A DNA stretch of 64,000 nt from contig NZ_BLPG01000001.1 of NCBI RefSeq assembly GCF_011764445.1, forward strand, positions 806,001 through 870,000, given 5' to 3'. The DNA is from Phytohabitans rumicis (lineage in GTDB: Bacteria > Actinomycetota > Actinomycetes > Mycobacteriales > Micromonosporaceae). The notes beneath the pieces were generated by a model. It worked only from the letters and a program-made list of their open reading frames with translations, searched no databases and was not told where the DNA came from. This document shows, in pieces, positions 8,197-18,000 of the stretch; positions within the stretch are counted from its first letter, which is position 1, and each line of letters starts with the position of its first letter. The translations under genes were made by a program, and so were the position numbers.

Positions 8197-11100
8197 ATGC
8201 CAGAACAATCATCACATCGGTTCCTCGGAAAGCTTGTCCTGGCTGGCTCGGCCATCGCGATAGTGGGGCTCGGGACATGGTCGCTCACCCGTGATCTGAC
8301 GGACGGCGCCGCGTGGGCCGGGGTGGCGGGCCTGTTTTGCGGCTTCGCGCAAGCGGCCCTGTCCGCCGCCAGTTACCTGCGCCGCAGCGAAGCCTCCTGG
8401 CGCGACGCCGAAGGGCTGGCCGACAACCTGGCGCAGATCGTTCAGGCGGAGTGGCTGGGCGAGGTCGCCGCCCGGCACCTGCGCGATCCGAAGGTACTGC
8501 CGCTGTCCTGGACAAGCACGCGTGGTGACCTCGACGAACGCCCACACCGGGTCGTACGGGACCGGCTGGCCGGGCGGATGGACGGTCGCTTCGACGACGT
8601 TGTCGTCCAACTCGCCGACGGATACCGACGCATACCCAGCGGCCGGTTGGTGATCGTCGGCGAGCCCGGCGCGGGCAAGACCGTCCTGGCCATGCTGCTC
8701 ACGCTGGGCCTGCTGAAGGCACGAGCCAGCGGCGCGCCGGTACCGGTGCTGCTGGCAGCCTCGTCGTGGGATCCGGTCCGCGAGGGTCTCGACGACTGGG
8801 TGGTACGCACGTTGGCCGACTCCTACTACGCCGGCCGGTCGGTCGGAGATCCCACGCCGGTTGCTTGACCATCGGCTCCTGATGCCAGTGCTGGACGGAC
8901 TCGACGAGATACCCGAGTCGGCCCGCCGCGGCGCGGTCCGCGCGCTCAACCACGCCATCGGTGCCGACCACCCGATCGTGGTGACGTGCCGCACCGCCGA
9001 GTACGCCGACGTGATCACCGATGGCGCGCCCACCCTGCACCGGGCGCCGGTTGTACAGATCGTGCCGGTGCCCGCGGCCGATGTCATCGGGTACCTGTCC
9101 CAGGTCGACTGGCCCGACGGCACCGCGTGGGAAGCCGTCTACGCCGACGTGCGAGCCCAGCCGCAGGGTCCGGTGGCCTCGGCGTTGTCCACCCCGCTGA
9201 TGCTCGCCCTCGCGCGCATGGTCTATCAGCGCCTCGGCGGGGACCCCGGCGACCTGCTGGACGCCACCCGGTTCGACTGTCGTCACGCGGTGGAGGACCA
9301 CCTCACCGACCGGGTCATCGATGCCGCGTACGCCCCGGATCGCCTGCCCTCCGGCAACCCGGTGCACCAGACACCTGCTCGGTGGACAGCGCGGCAGGCG
9401 CGGCCCTGGCTGACCTTCCTGGCCATCTACCTGCATCGCTACCGCGAACGTGACCTGGCCTGGTGGCGGCTCAGCCAACGACTGCTCTCACCCTGGGTCG
9501 CCCCCGGCATCGGCATCGGCGGAGGCATCGCGCTGATGAGTGGGATCTCAGCCGGGATCGCCGCCGCGAACACCAACGCGAACACCGAAGACGCCATCCC
9601 GCTGGATGAAGCGCTGACCGTCGCAGCCGCTGTCGGCGGCACGTTCACCATCTTCGCGATCGTGATCTGGTACGCGGGAGCCGGTCGGGCACCAGGACGG
9701 CTGTCGTTCGCGATCCGCGGCTCGCTGGGCCGGCTACGCCGCGGGTTCGCGACCGGCGCGGCGCTGATCGCTGTCCCCGCCGTGCCCGTCCTGCTCGTGG
9801 CCGCAGGTGCCATCCAGGTCAGCGACGGATGGTCCTTCACCGTCATCCAGACCTACATCGAGGCGCTCGCTGCCGTGACCGCCCTCGCCGTCGTGGTCGC
9901 GGTGGCCCTGGCCGTACACAACTGGCTTGATGCCCCGCCAACAAGTGCGGCGCAGGCCAGCCCGAGGGCTTCCTGCGGCAGGACCGTCGATCCTCCTGGG
10001 TGGCGGCGGCGGTCGGGGGAGCGGTCGTGGCTGTTCTCACGGCTCCGGCGCTCGCCGCCGCCCTGATCCTCGGCAGCCTGTCCAGTCAATGGCTCACCGG
10101 CTGGCCTGGATGGCCCGGCAACCCCGACGTGTCCGCGACCGTCTCGACCCGCTGGTGGGCGGACACCGACACGGACACAACCCTGCCCACCCCGGACGGC
10201 AGCGTGAAACTGATGATCATCGGTGCGGCGTGCGTCGTCCCCGGGCTGATCTTCGCGCTGCTGGCCCTGCTCACTCGGGCGTGGCCACGGTTCACGCTCA
10301 CCCGGGTGCTGCTGGCCGGACAGGGTCGCCTACCGCTGCGCCTGCTCAGCTTCCTCGCCGACGCCAGGGACCGACAGCTGCTTCGCCAGTCCGGCGGCGC
10401 ATACCAGTTCCGGCACGTCCGCCTGCAGGAACGCCTCGCCGACCAAAGCACCGCGACCCCTGACATCCCCGGCCGGGCCACGCCCGCGACACCCGGGTCC
10501 GATCGGCGCAGATACCGCCGGCCGATCGTGGCGGCGACCGCGACCGCGGTCGCCCTGACAGCCTCGATCGTTGGTGTCATCCACCTTCCGCGAGACACCG
10601 CACGGGCCACCTTGACCGATCGCCCCGCAATCGTGACCGACGTGGCGTTCAGCCCTGACGGGCAGACCGTGGCCACCGCCAGCGACGACGGCACCGTAAG
10701 ACTCTGGAACACCGCCACCGGCCGCCCCATCGGCGAGCCCATGACCAGCCACGGCGAGGAAGAAGCGTCCTACGTGATGTTCAGCCCTGACGGACAGACC
10801 TTGGCAGTCGGCGGCGACAGCGACGATCACGGCACCGCATGGCTGTGGAACGTCGCCACCGGTCGGCGCATCGCCACCCTGAAGGGCTACTGGGCATTCA
10901 ACCCACACGGACAAAACGCTGCCTCCGCCAGCGACGACGGCGCCATACAGCTGTGGAATACCGTAACCGGCGAGTTGATCACGACCATGGCCGGCCACAC
11001 CGACCGCGTGGACCGCGTCGGATTCAGCCCTGACGGACAGCTCCTGGCAGTCGGCGACAGCGCCGTCGATCACGACACGGCACGGCTGTGGAACGTCGCC

Positions 11101-11811
11101 ACCGGCCACCTCATCGCCACCCTCACCCGCAGCCTCAGCACCCCGCCGCCCGGCGACTACTTCGCCGGTCACAACTGGGAGTTCAGCTCCGACGGGCGGA
11201 CGATCACCACCCTCGGCGGCGACGGCACCGTACGCCTCTGGAACACCGCCACCGGACGGCTCGTCACAACGCTGAACGGCAACACCGCCGACGCGGACGA
11301 TGCGGTGCTGGCTCCGGGCGGGCAGACCGTCGCCGTCTTCGGCGCTGACCGAGTGGTCCGACTGTGGAATATCGCCGCCGGACAACGCATCACGAGCCTG
11401 GCCTACGAGCTCCCCTCGTTCGTGGGTACCGGCGTCGACTACATCGACGGCCAGACATACACCAGCGCTGTGGTGTTCGGCCCCGACGGGCGGACCCTCG
11501 CCGCCGAGGACTGCGGCGGGTTCCGGCTGTGGAACATCGCCACCGGCAAGCCCGTCATCGCCCAGCAGGAACCCTGCCTTGGCACCAACACCGTGACCGT
11601 GTGGTTCAACCCCGACGGGCGAACACTGGCCACCACCAGCGACGACGGCACCGTACGCCTCTGGAACACCGCCACCGGTCACCCCATCGGCGAACCCCTG
11701 ACCGGCCACACCACCACCGTGACCACCGTGGTGTTCAGCCCCGACGGGCAGACCGCGGCCACCGCCAGCCACGACGGCACCGCACGACTGTGGGACATCC
11801 AGACCCGATAG
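8197..11811 (+). pseudogene. NACHT-domain ATPase with C-terminal WD40 propeller, two frameshifts
   Basis: Three consecutive frames form one protein of about 1,200 residues. A transmembrane helix lies near residues 12-30 and 'LVIVGEPGAGKT' (Walker A) near 151-162. After a frame change between about 8841 and 8857 comes 'LLMPVLDGLDEIPE', the extended Walker B typical of NACHT STAND ATPases. Hydrophobic segments follow, then a second frame change at the CCCC run 9933-9936, where one more C gives '..LDAPANK..'. The tail has nine WD blades, each closing with RLWN-type sequence. STAND/NACHT proteins sense and oligomerise, and some act in phage defence; no role is shown for this one. It lacks an obvious partner. 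Confidence 0.8.
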
Positions 11812-11845
11812 CAGCCCAACCCCTCGCCCTGGCCACCGCGTTCGG

Positions 11846-12118
11846 TCAGCGGGCCGGAGGGTGCGCGTGCACGTACGCCAGCACGTGGTGCGCGACCTCC
11901 GTCGCGCTCGAGACCACGGCGCGATGCAGGGCGCTGTCCAGCCGCATCGAGAACGCGATGGCGTCGAGCATCCGCGCCATCCCGAACATGGCGTACTCGC
12001 CGGGTGGATGGGAGCGGTAGACACCCATCTCGATCCCGTGACGCAGCCGTTCCGCGGCCTCGACGAGCAGGTCGGGGTCGCCGTGCAGCCCCCACGACAT
12101 CGCATCTTGAGTGGTCAT
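11846..12118 (-). CDS. small helical protein co-encoded with the flavoprotein
   Basis: A 90-residue protein I do not recognise. It looks soluble and helical, with His and Glu residues distributed through 'AAERLRHGIEM' and 'LHRAVVSSATEVAHHVL'. Its ATG overlaps the stop of the upstream flavoprotein gene as ATGA, so the two are almost certainly translationally coupled. It may be an accessory subunit, which is inference from gene order only. Confidence 0.7.
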   Translation of the reverse strand: MTTQDAMSWGLHGDPDLLVEAAERLRHGIEMGVYRSHPPGEYAMFGMARMLDAIAFSMRLDSALHRAVVSSATEVAHHVLAYVHAHPPAR

Positions 12119-13845
12119 TCGACGAGCTTGCCCACAGTGGACACCTCGCGCATGAGTGCGGCGAGGTCTTCCGGGATCGGGGGCAGCCCTTCGCGTTCGA
12201 TCCGCCCCGGCCCGGACCAGACGAGGTTGACGCGAAGCGCATCGTCGAGCTCCGGGTAGTCGGCGCGATTGTGACAGCCACGGGTCTCACGCCGCTCGAG
12301 CGCCGCCTCAAGGGTGGCGCGTGCGGCCAGAGCCGCGGTTTTGAGGTCGAACGCGTGCGCGAGATCCTGAAAACCGGCCAGGTCAGGGTGTACGCCCACG
12401 TCCTTCATCCGCTCTTCGAGATCGTCCAGTTCGGACAGTCCGGCGAGCAGGCCGGTTTCGTCGCGGACTACGCCGGCGTGTTCGGTCATGGTGTTCCGCA
12501 GCCCGCGCTGCAGGGCCCGCACGTTCTCCGGACCGTCGGCCGCCAGCAACTCGTCGATTTCGCCGCGGGCGTCCGCTGTTGCCGACGGTGAGCGCCGCTG
12601 TGCCCCCAACTCGCGCGAGTAGCGCGCGGCGGCCTCGCCGACTATGCGGCCGTAGACCAGCAACTCGATGAGGGAGTTTCCGCCGAGCCGGTTGGCGCCG
12701 TGCAGGCCGCTCGCCGCCTCGCCGATGGCGTACAGGCCGTCGACGCCGGTGCCGTGGTCTTCCGGACGCACCCAGACCCCGCCCATCGAGTAGTGAGCGG
12801 TCGGCGCGATCTCGATCGGTTCCCTGGTGATGTCGAGCATCTGCAGTTCGAGCAATGTCTGGTACACGCGGGGGATTCGCCGCATGATGGTTTCCCGAGG
12901 CAGGTGGGAGACGTCGAGCCACACGCCTCCGCCTGGCGTCCCGCGCCCCTCTTTGATCTCCGTGTACTCGGCCAGCGCCACTCTGTCGCGAGTGGACAGT
13001 TCCATCCGTTCGGGGTCGTAGCGGGCCATGAACCGCTCCCCCAGCGCGTTACGCAGCACCCCACCTTCGCCACGTGCCGCCTCCGAGACGAGCGTTCCCG
13101 CGGCGTTCTCCGGCGCGATGAGACCGGACGGATGGAACTGGACGAGCTCCGCGTCCCGGATCCGGCCGCCGGCGAGTACGGCGAGGCGGAAGGAGTCGCC
13201 GGTGTTCTCGTCGCGGCGCGACGAGGTGCGGCGCCAGATGCGCGTGTGCCCGCCGGCGGCGAGGATCACCGCGTCGGCGTGGATCACATAGCGTTTCCCG
13301 TCTACCACGTCGAATCCGTATGCGCCGAAGACGACGTTGTCCCGCACCAGGATCCGTGTGACGTAGACCGTGTCCAGTACCGGGATGTCGAGCTGCGCCG
13401 CCCGGTTCATCAACGTGCGTTGGATCTCCAGTCCGGTGTAGTCACCGGCGAACGCGGTACGCCGGTAGGTGTGCGCACCGAAGAAACGCTGCGAGATCCT
13501 GCCGTCGGCCTCGCGCGCGAAGGGCATTCCGTAGCGTTCGAGATCCGCGATGCCGCGGGCGGCGTTCCGCGTCACGATCCGCACCGTCTCCGGATCAGCC
13601 AGCAGGTAGCTCTCCAGCAGCGTGTCGGCCGCGTGCTGCTGCCACGAGTCTTGCGGGTCCATCGTCGCCAGCGCCGCGTTGATGCCACCGGCGGCGAGCG
13701 CGGTGTGCGCGTCCGCCTTCGGCCGTTTGCCGACCGCGAGCACGTCGACCCCGCGCTCGGCCAGCTCGATGGCGGCCCGCAAGCCCGCCCCACCGGTGCC
13801 GATGACGAGGACCGAGGTCGCGATCTGGTGCTCGTTGCCGTTCAT
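12115..13845 (-). CDS. FAD-binding fumarate reductase/succinate dehydrogenase/L-aspartate oxidase-type flavoprotein
   Basis: The 576-residue protein matches the succinate dehydrogenase/fumarate reductase flavoprotein family. The FAD Rossmann motif 'VLVIGTGGAGLRAAIELAERG' is cut here after its key Gly residues at about 14-20. Also present are 'HTALAAGGINAAL', the substrate-site 'FHPSGL', 'RGEGG', 'HYSMGGV' with the catalytic region, and 'GEAASGLHGANRLGGNSL'. The C-terminal helical cap is complete. No iron-sulfur or membrane-anchor subunit is adjacent, so a soluble oxidase or reductase (such as L-aspartate oxidase-like) is as likely as a respiratory subunit. It is divergent from arginine deiminase. 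Confidence 0.88.
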   Translation of the reverse strand: MNGNEHQIATSVLVIGTGGAGLRAAIELAERGVDVLAVGKRPKADAHTALAAGGINAALATMDPQDSWQQHAADTLLESYLLADPETVRIVTRNAARGIADLERYGMPFAREADGRISQRFFGAHTYRRTAFAGDYTGLEIQRTLMNRAAQLDIPVLDTVYVTRILVRDNVVFGAYGFDVVDGKRYVIHADAVILAAGGHTRIWRRTSSRRDENTGDSFRLAVLAGGRIRDAELVQFHPSGLIAPENAAGTLVSEAARGEGGVLRNALGERFMARYDPERMELSTRDRVALAEYTEIKEGRGTPGGGVWLDVSHLPRETIMRRIPRVYQTLLELQMLDITREPIEIAPTAHYSMGGVWVRPEDHGTGVDGLYAIGEAASGLHGANRLGGNSLIELLVYGRIVGEAAARYSRELGAQRRSPSATADARGEIDELLAADGPENVRALQRGLRNTMTEHAGVVRDETGLLAGLSELDDLEERMKDVGVHPDLAGFQDLAHAFDLKTAALAARATLEAALERRETRGCHNRADYPELDDALRVNLVWSGPGRIEREGLPPIPEDLAALMREVSTVGKLVE

Positions 13846-13999
13846 CGCTCTCCCCGCGCGTCGGAACGTCGTCGATAGCTAGGACAGGACGGGCCCTCGG
13901 TTCGTGACAGGTCACGGAACCGACCCCGGGCCGGTCCTAGTTGGGCAACTGCTCGGTGAGCCCGATGAGGAGGGATGTCATGAGACGAGGTAGAGCGAG

Positions 14000-15262
14000 A
14001 TGAGCGGACCGATGACCCTCACCAGTACCGGCAGCGGCCTCATCGTCGGCGTGGACTCCGAGATCGGCGCGCTGTGCGAAGTGATCGTGCACCGCCCCGG
14101 CCTCGAACTCGAACGGCTGACCCCCGGCAACATCACCGACCTGCTCTTCGACGACGTGCTGTGGGTCAGCCGTGCCCGCGCCGAGCACGACGCGTTCGTC
14201 GAAGCCCTGCGCGAGAACGATGTGACCGTCCACCTGTTCGCCAACCTGCTCGCCGAGGCACTGTCCACTGCGGATGGTCGAGCGTTCGCCCTCGACCGCA
14301 CGCTCACCGCCGAGCGCCTCGGCGCCAGCCTCGCCTGCGAGGTGCGCGCTCTGTTCGACGACGCCGACCCGGCCATGCTGGCCGAGTACCTCATCGGCGG
14401 GGTGACCAAGGCCGACCTGTCGCCGCTCCGCCGGCCCAGCCTGCCCTGGCAGACCCTCGACGTCGACGACTTCGTACTCACCCCGCTGCCCAACACCCTC
14501 TTCCAGCGCGACAACGTCGCCTGGATCGGCGCCGGCGTCACCATCAACCCGATGGCCAAGGCGGCCCGCCGCCGGGAGTCCATCAACACCCGCACCGTCT
14601 ACCGCTACCACCCGCTGTTCCGCGATGCCGACTTCTGCGTCTACTACGGCGGCGACGACGCCGACCACGCGCCAGCGACCTTGGAGGGCGGCGATATCCA
14701 CGTCATCGCCCCGGGCGTCGTCCTTGTCGGCATGGGCGAACGCACCACCCCGATGGGCGTCGAGACGCTCGCCCGCCAACTGTTCGCCACCGCACAGGCC
14801 CGGCTCGTCCTCGCGGTGGAGCTGCCCAAGACACGCGCCGCCATGCACCTGGACACCCTGCTCACCATGGTCGACTTCGGCACCTTCGTCGCCTATCCGT
14901 ACCTGGACTGGGACGAGGTCCGGTGCTGGCGCATAACTCCTGGCGGCTCGCCCACCGACATCGACGTGGAGGAGAGCCGGGGCCTGCCCGCGACGCTGGC
15001 GCAGGCTCTCGACGATGTCCCGCTCAAGGTGCTGACGGTCGACGCGGACCGCTCCAGCGCCCAGCGGGAGCAGTGGGACGACGCGAACAACTATCTGGCC
15101 ATCGCGCCCGGCGTGGTCATGGGTTACGACCGCAACGTCGTCACCAACACGATGCTGCGCCGGAGCGGCATCGACGTCATCACGCTCGCCGGCAGCGAGC
15201 TCGGCCGCGGCCGCGGCGGCGCCCGCTGCATGAGCTGTCCGATACGCCGCCACCCGCTCTGA
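14000..15262 (+). CDS. arcA: arginine deiminase
   Basis: This 420-residue enzyme hydrolyses L-arginine to citrulline and ammonia, the first step of the arginine deiminase pathway. The guanidino-binding and catalytic features are visible: '[11 protein letters not shown]', '[20 protein letters not shown]', '[11 protein letters not shown]' with the catalytic His and Asp, and the C-terminal 'GGARCMSCP', where Cys410 should be the nucleophile. Length fits bacterial ArcA. An ornithine carbamoyltransferase gene follows by 18 bases but is internally deleted. No carbamate kinase or arginine/ornithine antiporter gene is seen, so the ATP-yielding pathway cannot be completed from this locus. Confidence 0.93.
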   Translation: MSGPMTLTSTGSGLIVGVDSEIGALCEVIVHRPGLELERLTPGNITDLLFDDVLWVSRARAEHDAFVEALRENDVTVHLFANLLAEALSTADGRAFALDRTLTAERLGASLACEVRALFDDADPAMLAEYLIGGVTKADLSPLRRPSLPWQTLDVDDFVLTPLPNTLFQRDNVAWIGAGVTINPMAKAARRRESINTRTVYRYHPLFRDADFCVYYGGDDADHAPATLEGGDIHVIAPGVVLVGMGERTTPMGVETLARQLFATAQARLVLAVELPKTRAAMHLDTLLTMVDFGTFVAYPYLDWDEVRCWRITPGGSPTDIDVEESRGLPATLAQALDDVPLKVLTVDADRSSAQREQWDDANNYLAIAPGVVMGYDRNVVTNTMLRRSGIDVITLAGSELGRGRGGARCMSCPIRRHPL

Positions 15263-15280
15263 GCGATGGGAGACCTTTCA

Positions 15281-16049
15281 TGAACGGTTCGCTGCTGCGG
15301 GACCTGGATCTGGACAAGCGGCAATTCCTCGACCTGCTGACCCTGGCCGCCCGACTCGCTGCTCGTTCGAGGCCGCCGCCTACGACCAGGGCGCACAGGT
15401 CACCTACCTCGGACCAGAGGGATCCCACCTCGGCCGTGAGGAGTCCGTCGCGGACGCCGCCCGGGTGCTGGGGCGCGCCTTCGACGGCATCGCGTTTCGC
15501 GGCTACGCCCAGGACACCGTGGAACAGTTCGCCGAGCACGCCGGCGTTCCGGTATGGAACGCGCTCACCGACCTGTGGCACCCGACCCAGAGCCTCGCCG
15601 GCATCCTGACCATGACCGAGCACCACGGCGGCGACATCGAGGACATCGCCCTCTGCTTCACCGGTGACGGTCACAGCAACGTCGCCCGATCGTTGCTCGT
15701 CACCGGCGCCCTGCTCGGCATGGACGTACGCATCGCGGCGCCCGCGGACCTGCAGCCGCCCGCCGACGTCATCGCCGCGGCCGAGGCCGCCGCACGATCC
15801 AGCGGCGCGCGCCTGCTGATCACCGACGACCTCCACACAGCGGTACGCGGCGCGGACTTCATGCACTGCCTGCCCGCGATTCACAACCGCGGCACCGCCA
15901 TCGGCGCCCGCCTGCACCAGCAATTCGGACTCGACGGCGCCGAGGTGACCGAAGAGGTGTTCGAGTCCAAACGGTCCATCGTGTTCGAACAGGCCGAAAA
16001 CCGGATGTACACCATCAAAGCCCTCCTCGTCGAGGCACTGGCGGACTGA
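15281..16049 (+). pseudogene. arcB: ornithine carbamoyltransferase with two internal deletions
   Basis: The start 'MNGSLLRDLDLDKRQFLDLL' matches an OTC N-terminus. It then jumps, with a frame change near 15355, into 'RCSFEAAAYDQGAQVTYLGP'. About 30 residues, including the carbamoyl-phosphate loop STRT, are missing. Later 'VRGADF' runs straight into 'MHCLPAIHN', so about 45 residues with the conserved DVWxSMG segment are also lost, in frame. The catalytic HCLP and the C-terminal 'FEQAENRMYTIKALL' remain. The remnant is about 255 codons against a usual 330-340. Unlike other broken genes here, these are real segment losses rather than one-base slips. Confidence 0.85.
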
Positions 16050-16053
16050 GCCA

Positions 16054-16078
16054 CCCCCGGGGCACGGGGCCCCGGGGG
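16054..16078. terminator. GC-only hairpin after arcAB
   Basis: A C5G4 arm and a C4G5 arm form a 9-bp stem around a 7-base loop, five bases after the arcB stop. There is no T-run. It is plausible as a weak terminator. Confidence 0.4.
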
Positions 16079-16145
16079 GTACCAGGGACCCGACCACGGG
16101 TTCTACGGGCGCGAACGGGACCCGAACCGCGGGACGGTGCTTGTC

Positions 16146-16748
16146 ATGTTGAAGACAGACTCGGCCGAGGCGACGGCCGCGTTCCAGAGCGTCCGTTCCC
16201 GACTGTTCGGGATCGCCTACCAGATGCTGGGTCGGGCGACCGACGCCGAGGACGTCGTCCAGGACGTGTGGATCCGCTGGCAGGGCGCGGACCGGGCACA
16301 GGTCCGGGATCGGGTCGCGTTCCTGGTGACCGTGACGACGCGGGTCGCACTTAACGCGGCGACCTCCGCCCGCGCGCGCCGGGAGATCAGCGCCGGCGGT
16401 CAGCGGCTCAAGCCCGACCTCGCGGCCGCCGATCCGGCGCTGGAGGCGGAACGCGCCGAGGAGCTCGAGGTCGCGGTCCACCTCCTGATCGAACGCCTGT
16501 CCCCCGTCGAACGTGCCGTGTACGTGCTCCGGGAGGCGTTCGACTACCCGTTCCGCGAGATCGCGGAGACACTCGAGATCAGCGAGGCCAACGCGCGGCA
16601 GCTGGCACATCGAGCGCGCCAGCATCTCGCCACCCAACGACCGGCCCCGGTCGATCCGGCGGATCGGGGCGGCCTCCTGGACGCCTTCCTCGGCGCCGCC
16701 CGAGCCGGCGAGATGGCGCGCCTCATCCACGTGCTCACCACGGTCTGA
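16146..16748 (+). CDS. ECF sigma factor, ECF41/SigJ-like, lacking the SnoaL-like extension
   Basis: A 200-residue sigma-70 family factor. Region 2 has 'LFGIAYQMLGRATDAEDVVQDVWIRW' (only its core is needed: 'AEDVVQDVW'), and region 4 has 'LSPVERAVYVLREAFDYPF' with 'IAETLEISEANARQLAHRARQ'. These are typical of ECF41/SigJ. Members normally continue with a roughly 100-residue SnoaL-like domain that controls activity. Here the protein reaches 'LLDAFLGAARAGEMARL', the expected first helix of that domain, and stops a few residues later. I chose the ATG eight bases after GGGACGG; a GTG lies three codons earlier. The downstream NmrA-like gene fits the usual ECF41 target type. Confidence 0.88.
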   Translation: MLKTDSAEATAAFQSVRSRLFGIAYQMLGRATDAEDVVQDVWIRWQGADRAQVRDRVAFLVTVTTRVALNAATSARARREISAGGQRLKPDLAAADPALEAERAEELEVAVHLLIERLSPVERAVYVLREAFDYPFREIAETLEISEANARQLAHRARQHLATQRPAPVDPADRGGLLDAFLGAARAGEMARLIHVLTTV

Positions 16749-16751
16749 GGC

Positions 16752-16778
16752 TGTCACATTTCGCCCCTCGTCCTGGTC
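16752..16778 (+). promoter_or_regulatory. candidate ECF41-type promoter for the NmrA-like gene
   Basis: TGTCACA (16752-16758), a 16-base spacer and GGTC (16775-16778) lie 35 bases before the NmrA-like start. The published ECF41 promoter, from memory, is TGTCACA-N16-CGTC, so this differs at one base. The position right after the sigma gene supports autonomous control of the target. Confidence 0.6.
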
Positions 16779-16812
16779 CATGTTCTGTAGGTCACGAGAA
16801 GGGACGGACGCG

Positions 16813-17526
16813 ATGAAGATGGCGGTGGCCGGGGGGACCGGCTGGGTCGGCAAGCTGGTGGTGGAGCGGGCGCGGGAGCGGGGCCACGAGGTCGTGGTGA
16901 TCTCCCGGTCGGGCGGCGTCGACCTGATGACGGGGGCTGGTCTGGACGACGCGCTGCGTGGTGTGGACGTTGTGATCGACGTGGCGAACGTGTCGACGCT
17001 GAGCCGTAAGGCGTCGGTGGCGTTCTTCGAGACCGAGACGCGCAACCTGCTGGCGGCTGAGCAGCGGGCGGGCGTACGCCACCACGTGCTGCTGTCGATC
17101 GTGGGGGTCGACCGGGTCGACTCGGGCTACTACATCGGCAAGCGCCGCCAGGAGGAGCTGGCGCTGGCCGGCCCGATCCCGGTGACGCTGCTGCGGGTGA
17201 CGCAGTTCCACGAGTTCGCGGCGCAGATGCTCGACAAGGTGCCTGGCCCGGTGAAGGTGGCGCCGTTGATGTTGAGCCGGCCGGTCGCCGCCTCCGAGGT
17301 CGCCGCCGAGCTCGTACGCCTGGCCGAAGGCCCCGCCCAGGGCCGGACGACCGAGCTGGCCGGCCCCGAGGTGCTGACGATGGCGTCGATGATGCGCCGC
17401 CTGGCCAAGGGCAAACTGGTGCTGACGGTGCCCGTCGGCAAGGCGATGGCGAACGGTGGCGTACTGCCGACCGGCGACTTCAACCGTGGGAAGATCACCT
17501 TCGAGCAGTGGGCGGCGTCGCGATGA
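16813..17526 (+). CDS. NmrA/atypical SDR family NAD(P)-binding protein
   Basis: A 237-residue single-domain nucleotide-binding protein. 'AVAGGTGWVGK' at residues 4-14 is the glycine-rich NAD(P) loop. Later come 'DVVIDVANVS', 'HHVLLSIVGVDRVDSGYY' with the YxxxK-like 'YYIGKRRQEE', and 'TLLRVTQFHEF', all typical of NmrA-like atypical SDRs. ECF41 factors are usually linked to such epimerase or oxidoreductase genes, so this is the probable target of the adjacent sigma factor. Its stop overlaps the start of the next membrane gene as ATGA. A related gene lies at 24414-25156. Confidence 0.87.
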   Translation: MKMAVAGGTGWVGKLVVERARERGHEVVVISRSGGVDLMTGAGLDDALRGVDVVIDVANVSTLSRKASVAFFETETRNLLAAEQRAGVRHHVLLSIVGVDRVDSGYYIGKRRQEELALAGPIPVTLLRVTQFHEFAAQMLDKVPGPVKVAPLMLSRPVAASEVAAELVRLAEGPAQGRTTELAGPEVLTMASMMRRLAKGKLVLTVPVGKAMANGGVLPTGDFNRGKITFEQWAASR

Positions 17527-17950
17527 CCATGACGGCCAAGCGCTGGATGGCCGCCGTGCTGGCGGTGGCGGCGGCGTACCAGGGGTGTGGGCGGCGGGCT
17601 TCCCACTGTCGTTCTACCAGGACTTTCCGGGGCCGGGGCTGCACTGGGTGGCGGCGCTCGGCCCGTACAACGAGCATCTGGTCCGCGATGTGGGGGCGCT
17701 CAACCTGTCGCTGCTGGTGCTGAGCGTGTGGGCGCTGCGCCGCCCGACACAGGACTCCATGGTGGTGACGGGGGGCGCCTGGCTGATCTACAACGCGATC
17801 CACTTCCTGTGGCACGTGCTGCACCTGGAGGTCTTCCCGACCATCGACAAGATCAGCGTGGTGGTGATACTGGCTGGCCTCCTGATCCTCTCGATCCTCC
17901 TGATGCTGCCCGTGAGGTCGTCGGGCAGCGCCGCCCCTACTGAGGCGTGA
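17523..17950 (+). pseudogene. small four-helix membrane protein, single frameshift
   Basis: The gene starts 'MTMTAKRWMAAVLAVAAAYQG' and should continue 'VWAAGFPLSFYQDFPGPGLHW', but the frame changes at the GGGG run 17582-17585, where a fifth G would join the two parts. The intact product would be about 142 residues with four hydrophobic segments, including 'LNLSLLVLSVWAL' and 'ISVVVILAGLLILSILLML'. It resembles small uncharacterised actinobacterial membrane proteins often paired with NmrA-like reductases. It overlaps the upstream gene by four bases and ends inside a shared terminator palindrome. Confidence 0.7.
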
Positions 17951-18000
17951 TCAGGGCGTCCTTCAAGTCGTTAGAACGACTTGAAGGACGCCCTGATCAC
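17947..18000. terminator. 26-bp perfect palindrome between convergent genes
   Basis: Bases 17947-17972 and 17975-18000 are exact reverse complements with a 2-base gap. The plus-strand gene's TGA lies in the left arm and the minus-strand LuxR stop codon lies at the centre. The element would act as a bidirectional terminator. Confidence 0.8.

Noticed and set aside
15465..16049. Shorter in-frame start giving a seemingly intact 194-residue carbamoyltransferase
   Set aside because: That frame begins in the middle of the first domain and still lacks the internal DVWxSMG segment, so it cannot be a normal gene start.
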